From positions 22,739,868-22,803,867 of the forward strand of contig CM060852.1 of assembly GCA_030737835.1 (NCBI GenBank): a DNA stretch of 64,000 bases, written 5' to 3'. The position numbers and the translations under genes were made by a program. Below, in pieces: positions 47,948-58,944 of the stretch; the first letter of the stretch is position 1; each line of letters opens with the position of its first letter. The notes beneath the pieces are model-generated. The model did not search any database and was not told the origin of the DNA. It saw only the letters and a list, made by a program, of their open reading frames with translations. The stretch is from Acorus gramineus (Eukaryota; Streptophyta; Magnoliopsida; Acorales; Acoraceae).

Positions 47948-48204
47948 AAGGGGTTCTGCTTTCGTTCTAGGGTTAGAGTTTTGGGGATTCGCTTTTACAG
48001 GACCTAAAATTTTGATTTTTTTTTTTTTTTTTTCTTCACAAAATTAGGGTTTTGAAACGAATGCCAAAATGGTTTTATCTGTCGTCACGTTTAAAAAGTT
48101 TATTATTTTGTGTTAATCCTCTCGAACAATTTGTGACCTGATCCCTTTTTATTGGGCGCCACCTTCGTAAGTCCACCCCCTTCCATTTTGTTAAAAGTGC
48201 TGCA

Positions 48205-48420
48205 GTCCATTTTACACAGTCTTATTTGTCATACACTATGATAATATAATATATACTGCATTATTATAGTATATAAGATTCTATCATAATATATGTCTCA
48301 AATTTGTTTTTCATTTTTTCACCATAAAAAAATAATACACTAATGTTTTTTAGTATGTAGTTCATTTCATATAACAGTATCTATTTCAAATGATGAGTGT
48401 ATGATTTTAAAAAAATAAAA
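48205..48420. repeat. Dispersed AT-rich repeat, copy 3
   Basis: TCCATTTTACACAG, ACACTATGATAATATAATATA and TTCTATCATAATATATG align with the copies at 2591, 4208 and 51715. Confidence 0.5.
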
Positions 48421-49835
48421 AAAAACGGGATGGAATACAATTAGGGCTATAATGAGGGCAGTGTGTATCTTTTTCATTTTGTTAAACACTTAAGCTCATC
48501 ATTGTATTAAACCCCATCTCAATACACCAACCTCACCATCCTTACCAGCCTTGATAGATCAGAACACACCTCTCTCCCTTCTCTCTGCTAGTTCTCACAT
48601 TCACCCTTCCCATTCACTCCCGCCGTGAGGAAGCCAACGACAAGCCGCTGTGAAGTCGTCCCCCTCCCCCACCCTCATGAGATCCTTCCCATGTCATTCT
48701 TGACGCCGTGAACTTCTCTCTCTTAAAATATGTTAATATATCTATTTTTTGAAATTGTCTTTTTAATCAATTGTTAATGGTGATCTCATAAGTATTATTG
48801 TTCATCTTGTAGAATTGTAGGTAAGTTAGGGCTTTGATAAGAAAGTTAAGGCTTTGATAGAGAAAACTATGATTTTTTATATAGAAAGCTGTTATAAACT
48901 TAATAGAATACATAAACATAATAATGCATAAACAAAGCAAACAGGCATATAGAGAAGAGAAGTAAAGAGATATATCTTATTCATCTATTGATAGTTATAG
49001 AATACATTGCAACTCCTCAATTCATAGGGTTCGTGAAGGAATCTCAAATGTTGAAAATTACAAGTAATAAGAGGTGCGGTATATAATGGAGTGTTAAAGA
49101 GGTGGAGGGTTATGGAAATGAAGAGAGGGGGTCATGGAGAAAGTGGTGGGAGTTGAAGTAGTGATGGTTATCCGCAATATTCACAACAAAGCTAGGTTTT
49201 ATTTTATTTTTTATTTTAGAATGAAGTGTGTTGGTTGAATTTCAGTACATTATTCAAAGCTAGGGTTGTGAATGCATTTTGGTTTAATTTTCATTAATTT
49301 GTATGTTGGTGGCATTGGTTGAAAAAAAAATCTCTTTAGAGAACATTATTGTTCGCATGTTGAACATACTCATGAGATGAATTAATATATTAACATTGAT
49401 ATGAAATTGTATAATGATTCAATACATATTGTTGAGAACTATATTTAAATAATAATGTAATTATAATTTATTCCTTGAACAGGGGACATATATAGAGGCT
49501 ACACAAAGATTGACACGAGACGTGATTCATTATATAGAAGATGGAAAATCGGCCTTTCCTGAAGTAAAGACACTATCGGCATGCATGAATTAGATGGTAC
49601 ATGTTAGAAATCATGTTTCAATGGATTTTGTATATTGTCAATCGTCTATGAAGTGTTTTGGGCAAGGTTTGTTTTTGTATAATGTGAATCGAACATGAAT
49701 AACTGAATGAAATGCGTTTAGTTTGATCCCCGTGTATGTGAATTTGAATGTAAATGCTAAGTTTGAACATTTGAGTTGTATATATCTTAATTTGTGTACC
49801 TATTCCAATGTTATGATTTATGTAGCATTTATGGG

Positions 49836-50075
49836 TTCTAAGTCGACCAGGCTCTTGTCAACCCGACGAGCCATTTTCGACCAAATCTTCGTCAAATATA
49901 CATAATACATGTCCACGATGACAGCAGCTTCGTCGAATATAGACAGGATTTCGACCAGGATGTTGACAACCAGATGGGTGTATTTCGACCAGACTGTTGT
50001 CATCCTGATGGACCAATTTTGACAAGGATGTTGTCAACCTAACAGGCTAATTTTAAGTAGACTGTTGTAAATAAA
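49836..50075. repeat. Diverged 34-bp minisatellite, about six copies
   Basis: Units built on TTTCGACCAGGATGTTGTCA followed by ACC-GATGGGC-AAT recur at about 49841, 49875, 49947, 49982, 50017 and 50052. Most are 34-35 bp apart, with one spaced by a longer interruption (49895-49945). It is non-coding. The spacing and lack of conserved palindromic repeats rule out a CRISPR-type array. Confidence 0.75.
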
Positions 50076-50613
50076 GGTGATGCCCAAACAAATTAAGGCG
50101 GTGGGAATATCCGTGCCCATATATATATAACATCATAAGATTATATCTTTATTATTTTAATTAATATTTTTATTTATAAACATGTGATTTATATCATTTG
50201 CATTTACTACGTAATCATAGTGTATAGGATTATAAAATGGGCTGTAAAATAGACTAAGTATATCACAGCTCATTAAATTATTTTTATGATCAACGATGAT
50301 ATGATGATACATATTTTACAAAATAAATATTTCTTTTCATTAAACATAAAAAATACATGTTTGGTACTAAAAGATTAAATATTTTTTAAAACTATTCAAA
50401 AAAAAATTTCTAAGTCTCCAATAACCCAATATATAAAAATGTTTTATAGCAAAAAACATATCATAAACCATTTTCATTGAAGCTAAAAAAATAAAAGTGA
50501 AATAGTACATCTCATTCTTATATATATCAATATTAATAAGTACATCTCGTAGGAAAATTGAGGTTGAGTGTATCAATACTCCTCAAAAATATATCGTTGG
50601 TGGTGGGTTCGTT

Positions 50614-51069
50614 GGAAAATTGAAAGGGAGAGGGGTTATTCTCCCCACCTTTTTTTCAAATCCCCCACCCAAAAAATTGGTGGTGAGTTTAGAAAACTGA
50701 GAGAGGGCAGGGGAAAGAGAAAGAGAAGAACATGGAGAGAGAGAGAGAGGGGGGGGGGGGTGAAGAAGGGTGGCAACCGGAGGGGGCGACGAGACTGAGG
50801 CGACTAAAGGACACCGAAAAGGGGATGGGGTAGAGAGAAAGACAGAAAGGTAGAAAAAGAGAAAGGGAGAGAGAGCCGGGGATGAGAGAGGGTGGAGCTG
50901 GGTGGCAAGGGAAGAGAGAAAGAAAGAGACAGAGAGAGTCCCCCTCCGCTTTTTCTACCCCGCTGCCCTCTCTCGCCCCTCCTCTCACCGGCTCTCGCTC
51001 CCTCACTCTACCTTGCCTCTCTCTGACGTCCTCCGACTGCCGCGGCCTCCACCCCCTCTGGCCACCACC

Positions 51070-51117
<48 letters not shown>

Positions 51118-51139
51118 TTCTTCTCTTTCTCTTCCCCCT

Positions 51140-51176
<37 letters not shown>

Positions 51177-51326
51177 TTCTTCTCTCTCTCTCTCTCTCTC
51201 TCCCTCTTCTTCTCTTTCTCTTCCCCCTCCCCTCTCTTAGGTTTTCAAACCCACCACCCAAAAAAAAATTTGGGTGGTCAATTTGAAATAAAAGGTGGGG
51301 GTATAACCCATCTCAAATTGAAATGG
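50614..51326. mobile_element. Foldback/MITE-like element with GA- and CT-repeat arms
   Basis: The left arm (GGGGTTATTCTCCCCACCTT, then CAAATCCCCCACCC, then AATTGGTGGTGAGTTT, then GAAAACTGAGAGAGG) and the reverse complement of the right arm (GGGTTATACCCCCACCTTTT, then CAAATTGACCACCC, then TTGGGTGGTGGGTTTG, then AAAACCTAAGAGAGG) match over about 100 bp. Between them are AG-rich (50720-50930) and CT-rich (51065-51235) microsatellites that are also complementary. The whole could form one long hairpin. Frames across it (Arg/Glu or Ser/Leu-rich) are simple-repeat artefacts. No target duplication was identified. Confidence 0.65.
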
Positions 51327-51714
51327 TTGTTGATAGACTTAAGTATGTTTTGCGGCCGTGTTTATAGTCCAGAGGCGGTATTCCAACCGTTTATATATTC
51401 TCCTAATGCAGCATATTCTCCACTAGTGCAATATATGAAAAATTAAAATTTCTTTTTAAACAAGAAATATATGTACTGATTTACATATCATTTTTTATAA
51501 TAATACGTGCTTTATTAGGTAAATATATATTATAAAAAAATTACAATAGGGGCTGCCGAGAGTTTGATATATCATTTTTCAATTAAATTGTGGGCTGACC
51601 AGCTGTGGAATCAGAGGCCCAAAAGTGACTGCCAAGGCCCATCTTTGGGTTCCACTGTCAATACAGCCCATTAATAACATATTCTTTTAGAAAAAAAACA
51701 AAAAATAATGTTGA

Positions 51715-51935
51715 TACGCTCAGTCTATTTTGCGTCGTATGTAGTTCAGAAGTGGTCTCTCAGCCTCCTATACAATGTGATAACGTAGTGTATACTGCAC
51801 TATTACAATGTATGAAAATATTTAAGAAAAGCATTTTTTCAAAGGAAAAAAATGTATTATGATATCTCAATGTATATATTTCATTTTTTGTAACAGTATA
51901 TCATTCAATAGGTGAGTGCATATTTTTTATACAAA
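51715..51935. repeat. Dispersed AT-rich repeat, copy 4
   Basis: GTTGATACGCTCAGTC, GATAACGTAGTGTATACTGC and CAATAGGTGAGTGCATA follow the same order as the other copies. Confidence 0.5.
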
Positions 51936-54752
51936 GAAAAGCAGTGAGAACTATGGACGGGGATATACACTTGACTGCATGCATTATTTTCCTAAAAAGA
52001 ATAAAACAATAAAAAAGGAAAATATTAGACTTAGCCCGTTTCCGTTCCCAAATACAATACGCAACCTTTTTATTTTTTAAAAATAATATATTTTATTAAA
52101 TATATATTTTATAAAAAAAAATGAAGTACATAGTTCAATAAATTGTATGGAATCACTTATACAATGTGTAAAAAAATGTCTCACAATGTATATATCTTGT
52201 ATAATAAAGACAGTAGCTAACAAAATACATGGGATTGTAAATGAGTTTGTAAATTAAAATGAGTTTGAAGTCAACATTTTCCATGACTTCAATGGGCAAA
52301 ACACACTCAATCCATTTTGCAATCGTTACATCACTAATGTGGTATATGAAATTTACTAACACAACTAAGATTTCACAATCTTGGTATATATTATAACAAA
52401 AAAAAAAACCATAAAACACATTCATTTAATATGAGCATGTACTTTATTTTTTTATAAAAATATAATTAATTAGATGGGTATAGGGCTACAACTTGGGTTG
52501 GGCCCAATCCGAATCTGACATGTTAAACCCGATTTTTCGAAGGGTTAGGGTTTGAAAAAAATAGGTTCGAGTTCGGGTTGACATGTTTGGGTTGGATATA
52601 TATTTGGGTTGGATTCGGTTTGTTATAGTCAACCCGACCATCCCTAAATCCGATCAATAACACCAAATATTGACAGGCTTAGTTATTCTCTCTTTTAAAT
52701 ATCATACATTGATAATTTAATATTTATATAAAATATAATGAATATAATTAATCATACAAAATAACAAATTTAAACCATATATAATACAAACATACATAAT
52801 TTTGTAATATATGTCAGATTCAGATATTTTTCATATCAGAAACATTGATATCCATATCCGAATATTCAAATATCGGATATTCTTGATTTTTCATACACGG
52901 ATTCGGAGCATATACATATTTTTTTCGGATAATTGACAGTATTATTTCGTGCCCTTGTCATCATCGTCGTGTCATTGTCACCCTCGACATGTCCTCCTCT
53001 AATCGGAATGAGAGAATGATTGTTGTGTCAACTGTGTTGTTTCAGGTCAATCTGGATGGTAGACATAAGAAAAATGATACGTTTGTTCAGTATTGTGTGT
53101 AGTCCTTGTGCTTTTAATTTTTAAAAAATATATATACATTCGTCTACTACTCCAATTGTTATATGAATTGAAGTATATTTCGAGTCTTGAACTAGAGATT
53201 CGTGAGAAATACATAAAAAAATTATAATTCCATACACTGTGATAGATATCATACGGTTTAATTGTAGTGTATATAAGGGAATGGGGCTTATGCTAGAGGA
53301 GGACAGTACGCGTGAAAAAATGTTAAATTTAACCATTTTTACAGTTTAAAACTCAAACTATATATATTTTTATTTTTAAAAAAATAGTAAACATAATTTA
53401 ATAAGGTATATGCTTTGATTAAGTGTAAGAAATTTTTTAACAAGGTTTATACCTTGTATAATGACAAATATGCTTCACTAGATTTTTCATGAGATATATA
53501 GGACTGTAAAAAAAAAAAAAGTCTAACAATGCCTTTTTTCTTATCCTCCTCCCTTATCCCTCCTATTTTCGCTCATTTTCTTTTTCTGTTCTCATTCTCC
53601 CATCTCCTACAATTCAGACATGTATTATATATTTTTATTTTGAATAAAAATGAAGATGTCCACACTTATCTCAAAAAGAAATTAGAGTGTATTTGTAAAA
53701 AGTGTTAGGCGTTAGTCGGATGGTTGAGAAGGGACTAGAGATTAATCAGCTAGGCGGGGATTAATTAGATATTAATAAAACACTTTTTAAAATAATAAAT
53801 ATAATACATATACATATAAATAATATATATATAATAATTTTAGACTACAAATAATAACAAATTAACATCAAAATAAAACTAATAAATAAGCATAATAAGA
53901 AGAACAGAAAAAAATTAATTAATAGATATATAATATGTAAGGTAATTTAATAGCTTATTAATCAACAAATGATTAATATGAAAAGTGGCTAGGTCACAAC
54001 TATATAGATCCCAACTATTGCCTACAAATCTTAACAATTAAAATACTAAACAAACTTATTCTAACTATAATTGATTACAAAATCAAATTAACAAAATCCT
54101 AGCAATTAAAATACGAACAATTAAAAAAAACTAACAAACTTATTCAAATTTAAAATAGAAAAGAACGTAAACTAATAAATCTAAAATAAGTATATTTGTC
54201 TTACATCACATTATCAGAGAGATAAGAAAAAATTTGTTTTATACATTATCTAAATGGTTTTTTTTTTGAAAATTTCTAAAATTTCATAAGGGTATTTTTG
54301 TTAAAAAATTTTATTTTTTTAAACTTTTATAAAATTAAAAAAATTCTTTTTACCGGAGGAGTTATTTTCTCTTTTTATGAAAAGATGAGTTTTTCTCTTT
54401 TTTTTTGTTGAAGAAAAAGTTGTCTAAAAGTATTTTTTAAAAATTGCCAAACGTATATGGTGGATTAATCGGGACCTAATAGTGGATTTTGAAAACAACT
54501 GTATATTAAAACTATAGAAAATATAGGAAAACGGACTGAGTGTATAATTGAGGATGTGACAGAAATCATGCGTAATATGGAACTCGTATGAAGGCACGTG
54601 CATGACATTATTGTTATCATGTTATGTATACCCATCTCCCTTAAAAAGATCTTCCGCGCTGTCACCGCCCACGTGTCAAGCATGGGTGGTGTGACAGCTG
54701 TTTTAGTCGCGACGACCGCACGATTTCCCTTTATAATATATAATAAAATAAA

Positions 54753-55239
54753 GGGCAAAATCCATATAACCCCCCGGTAAACTGTCCGACATCTATATAA
54801 CCACTTGGATTTTTTTGAAATCCATATAACTTTTTAAAAATATCTATGTAAAATTTAAATAACTCCCTGAGTTAAACTTTGATAGATTATGATTATTTTA
54901 TAAATATTTTGTTTGATTGACACTAGTTGAAAATATATATATCAAAAAGTCCTATAATGCATAAAAAAGTATGAAAAATACTCTGTAAATGATTGTTTTA
55001 CCCCTCCAAATATGATTTTATAATATATTTAGATGGATAAAATCGTCATTTATGAATGATTTTTTTTCATTTTTAACAAATTGTACAAGGTTTTTAGTAT
55101 ATTGTATTTTCAATGAGGATTAATCAAAACATTCCTCATCTATCAATGAAAGTTTAACTCAGGGGATTATTTGGATTTATATAGTTATTTTCAGAGATTA
55201 TATGGATTTCGAGCAGGGGGTTATTTGGATTTTTGGCCA
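54753..55239. mobile_element. MITE-like element, copy 1 of a pair
   Basis: The left GGGCAAAATCCATATAACCC and the reverse complement of the right end, TTGGCCAAAAATCCAAATAA then CCCCCTGC, are inverted. The interior alternates ATCTATATAACC- and TTATATGGATTT-type palindromic pieces. It is non-coding. Confidence 0.5.
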
Positions 55240-55469
55240 AAGTAAAATAAAACCCATATAATGAATGATAGGACGAGAATACCCCTGCCTTTGCTTCCGA
55301 TCCCACCTTTTTAAAGGAGGGTAATTTAGTAATCCCCCAGTGAAACCCAAGCCGCACATTTTAAAGATGGTTTGGACCGTCTCTTTTTTTGTTGTGGTTC
55401 TTATATACAGCTCATGCTTTCGGTGAAAGATCTTCCCTTTGTACTAGGTGCAAAGTTGTTCATTTTTAA

Positions 55470-55645
55470 AGTCATAACTCCTTATTCACATATTATCTAC
55501 TATTTATCCTTAATTTATCCAGGGTGAACCAAACAACAAAAAACTGTTTTTTACGTTTCCTAATGAGAATAACATAAAAGTTAACCAAACAGAAAATTGC
55601 TTATTCTGCATGGATTGTTATCTATCCCAGTATAGTTATCAGGGC
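55470..55645. mobile_element. Fragment of the MITE family found at the PPR stop codon
   Basis: Its reverse complement (TATACTGGGATAGATAACAA, then TCCATGCAGAATAAGC, then GTTATTCTCATTAGGAAAC) matches 19247-19340. Its direct strand matches the right arm near 19600-19690. A more diverged relative lies at about 59500-59865. Confidence 0.5.
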
Positions 55646-55649
55646 TGAA

Positions 55650-56186
55650 TAAATCAAAGTCTCACCCCATAAACCCTTACAAACTCCTTGAAATCTATGT
55701 ACCACATTGACTTTAACTAAAATTCATATAACTCTTTTAAAACATCCATGTAAATCGAAATAACCTCATTAGTTAAATTTTTATTGACAGATTATGATTA
55801 TTATGCAAATATTCTTTCTGATTAACCCTGGTTAAAAATACAGTATATTTAAAACCCTACAATGTGTTAAAAATGTGAAAAATCATTTATAAATGTTGAT
55901 TTTACTCATTCGGATAGGTTTTATAATTTATATAGAGGGGTAAAATCATCATGTACATAAGTTTTTTCCATTTTTAATAAATTGTAGATTTTTTTAGTGT
56001 ACCGTGTTTTCAGTCAGGGTTAACAAAACAGAATATTCGTAGAATATTTTCATCTATCAATAAAAATTTAACTCACGGGATTATTTGGATTTACATAAAT
56101 GTTTTCGAGAGTTATATGGATTTTAGTAAAAGTCAGATGGTTATATAAATTTCAAGCAGTTTAAAGGGGTTATTTGATTATTTTCC
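55650..56186. mobile_element. MITE-like element, copy 2 of the pair
   Basis: Shares with 54753-55239 a series of phrases (TTGACAGATTATGATTATT, ATAACTC-type pieces, AAATTTAACTCA/GGGATTATTTGGATTTA) in the same order, ending in GGGGTTATTTGATTATTTTC. Diverged and non-coding; the left border is uncertain. Confidence 0.45.
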
Positions 56187-57763
56187 CTTTTTTAATTTAT
56201 TGAATAGTATTTAAACGAAAATAAAATTTTAAAAAAGCTTATGCTGAAGTTAATTTCTCATACAAGTATTTTATTTTTTATTTTTTTGAAGAAAATGTTG
56301 GCTTTCGCTTTCATATTAATCAAGGTGAAAATCCAACTAGGGAAATCCACTCCCATAAAAAGAACCCAACAAAATGCTCAACAGGGCACCAAAAGAAGAA
56401 AGAAATCTAAATCAGTCAATTATTCAAAAAAAATCCGAATTCGATCTAAATTTGTATCCAAAAAATAAAAAATATTCTATATTCGAATATCTGAAGTATG
56501 GATATAGATATAAGTATAATCAATCCAAAACGAATACCAAAAAGAATATTTGTATCCGACATATATTATAAAAACATGTATATTTGTATTATATATTGTT
56601 TATATTGTTATGTTGTATGATTAATCACAATTATGATATGTTACATTATTGTTAAATTTTCAATATAAGATATCTAAAATCTTAATTTTAATTTTCGTAT
56701 CTATCTAATATATTATTTGATTATTTAATTTAATGTTAATATTTAGATATGCCAATTATTAAAAAAATATCCGTATTTGATCTAAGATCCAAATCCAAAA
56801 ATTCAACATCTATATCTAAATCTAAAAGTTAGAATATGAATATTAACGTATCCAATTCGTATCTGTCTGATTGATAGAGAAATCTACTTCAGATATCTCA
56901 ACCTGGGATACCGACAAAGAAAAGCTACCCCCACTTTAGTTGGTAGGGAATTGCAAAACTGATTTTCTGCAAACGCTGGGTTTAAAACTCATTCTGCAGG
57001 AAGCTGCATCCCACGAGCTTTTGAAAAGCACATCTTTTAAACATTATTTACCTAGAATTTATGTACAAAAAGCTGCTACAATAAAATTGTTTGGTTACAT
57101 GATTGCATAAATAAACGTAAAAGTTGTCCAATTGTACAAGCAAACACTATTTAAGGGTCTGTTTTGTATCACTTATAAAAGATGATTCCGTTTTTAATTA
57201 AACAGAAAGCTAAAAAATATTATCAAATACATTTTAAAAAATAAACTTAATTAAAAAATTATTTACAGCTTTTTAATATAAAAATTATTTTTTAAAATCA
57301 TAAAAATACAATATCTAAGAATCAAATTTATTTAAATTATTTTATTGTTGCCCCACCGAAATCACTTGCCCCCGGGAAGCTTCTCCTCTACGTCACAATA
57401 AACCTCGCTGCCCACGTCACAATAAACAAGTCACAAATGACAAAAGCATTGTCTCATATGAGAAATAAAAATAATGTCAATTTATATGCAGGCATGTTAT
57501 CAAAAAAATTTTAAACCGTTTAAAGATAATTTTTAATAATCACAGTAAAAAAAAAAACACTATTTCGCATACCAAATTTCACTATTGCTTATTTGTTTTC
57601 TTTACTGCTACACCAAATATGTATAATCATAAAATATTATTTATAATATTTAAATTAAAGTTGTACACGTATGACTAACATGATACAAATACTGAGTTTA
57701 AAATCAATATTACGACTCGTCTAATTTAAAGCGGATGAAATATTAAAATTAAGATTATTATTA

Positions 57764-58305
57764 GGGTTATTTAGTTTCCACTTATTCCTAAAATAAAATA
57801 GGCAAATTATTAAAAACTCCCTTTAAAACACTATTATTATAAACCCCCTCAAAATATTACCAGACTTTGTAAAATCCAAGCAGTCAATAAACTAAAAATA
57901 TTATGGAAATATTTCATCTCAATATATGTGTATTGATTATTTTACCCACACTAATAAAAAATATCTTAAATACCCTTTTGTCAACCTTTTTCCTTTTAGA
58001 ATGTTACCTATTCAATTTTTTTTTACATAAAAAGAACAAGAATGATTGAAACAGTAATATCAAAATATAATATTCTATCATATTAACCTTAAAATATCTT
58101 TTTCACTAATGAAAAGGGTAATATAATTAATATACATATATTGGTGTAAAATATTCCTCTAACATTCTTATTTCGTTGACTTTTGGATTTTTTTATAAAA
58201 CCAGATAACATTTTAAAGAGATTTATAATAATATTATGTTTTTTTAGATAATTTTTTTTTTTTTAATAATTTGTCTGTTTTAGGAGGAGTGGAAACTAAA
58301 CAACC
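57764..58305. mobile_element. Palindromic MITE upstream of the small conserved gene
   Basis: The left arm (GGGTTATTTAGTTTCCACTT, then GCAAATTATTAAAAA, then TATTATTATAAACCCCC) and the reverse complement of the right arm (GGTTGTTTAGTTTCCACTCC, then ACAAATTATTAAAAA, then TATTATTATAAATCTC) match over about 130 bp. The right end is about 190 bp before the TATA box of the next gene. It is non-coding. Confidence 0.6.
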
Positions 58306-58496
58306 TTTTTTATTATAAGATTGTGAATTTAGAGGAATACAACTTTATAATATACGTTAAAAAAGATTTTAGACATGCATGTATTTTTAGGATAACTGAG
58401 ATCTGTTATAATCCATTAAATCCCATCGGAATCAGGGGTATTAGGGTCATTTCACAAATCCAACAGACGGCCTGGAAAAAGATTTCGAAAATTCCG

Positions 58497-58504
58497 TATA
58501 AATA
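58497..58504 (+). promoter_or_regulatory. TATA box of the small conserved gene
   Basis: TATAAATA lies 90 bp before the start codon at 58587, which leaves room for a leader of about 55-60 bases. Confidence 0.55.
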
Positions 58505-58586
58505 AATCAATGCGTCCTTCCCAAATGTTTTATTTTTAGCTTTTGATTTTATTTTTTTTAAAAAAAAAGGATTCGCAGCGGAGACC

Positions 58587-58944
58587 ATGAAGAGGACGGG
58601 AGCCCTAATGGCTTCCATGGCGGCGGCGGCGTCAGCGACAGCGGCGGCGGCGTCAGCGACAGCGGCGGCCTCTTCTTCAACCTCCCTGCGTTCCTCCGAC
58701 TTCTCGTGCGATCGCACCGTCGGATCGTCGAGTCAGGTCGGTCCGCATTTCGTTCTCCTGATCAGATCTGGAGATTGAAAAGCTTCAGCGGTTTTTGATT
58801 TGTTTTGGTTTTGGTTGATATCAGGAGGTCAGGACGGGAGGAGATGATGAAGGCATGAAGAGGTCCACCGCATCGACGGACCAGTTCGCGCCGAGGTTTG
58901 ATGGGTTGAGGTTCATCGAGACCCTCGTCACCGCTCACCGATGA
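58587..58944 (+). CDS. Small conserved plant protein of unknown function, 89 aa
   Basis: Exons 58587-58736 and 58825-58944 join in phase 0 across an 88-bp intron (donor GTCGGT, acceptor ATATCAG). The N-terminal half is an Ala/Ser repeat (two ASATAAA-type units after MKRTGALMAS) with basic and hydroxylated residues and no acidic ones, possibly an organelle presequence. The C-terminus FAPRFDGLRFIETLVTAHR is, as I recall, a conserved ending of short uncharacterised plant proteins. Without splicing the frame would end at 58778 and lose this ending, so the intron is well supported. A TATA box lies upstream. Function is unknown. Confidence 0.72.

Larger units (their letters stand above)
47948..58586. 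other. 10.6 kb gene-poor interval between PRP22-like and small conserved genes
   Basis: AT-rich, with no protein I can recognise. It contains dispersed-repeat copies (48205-48420 and 51715-51935), a 34-bp minisatellite (49836-50075), a foldback element (50614-51326), an hAT-terminus-like stretch near 52478-52680, two related MITE copies (54753-55239 and about 55650-56186), a PPR-type MITE fragment (55470-55645) and a palindromic MITE (57764-58305). Short frames are shadows or low complexity. Confidence 0.6.

Noticed and set aside
46591-47949. Long + strand frame (452 codons) opposite PRP22 exon 1
   Set aside because: GC-rich shadow of a highly conserved helicase; Arg/Val repeats mirror the Arg/Asp tract.
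49836-50075. CRISPR-like array
   Set aside because: Plant genome; units are a continuous diverged 34-bp minisatellite without unique spacers or nearby cas genes.
50689-51286. Arg/Glu-rich (-) and Ser/Leu-rich (+) frames of 112-190 codons
   Set aside because: They are translations of GA/CT microsatellites inside the foldback element.
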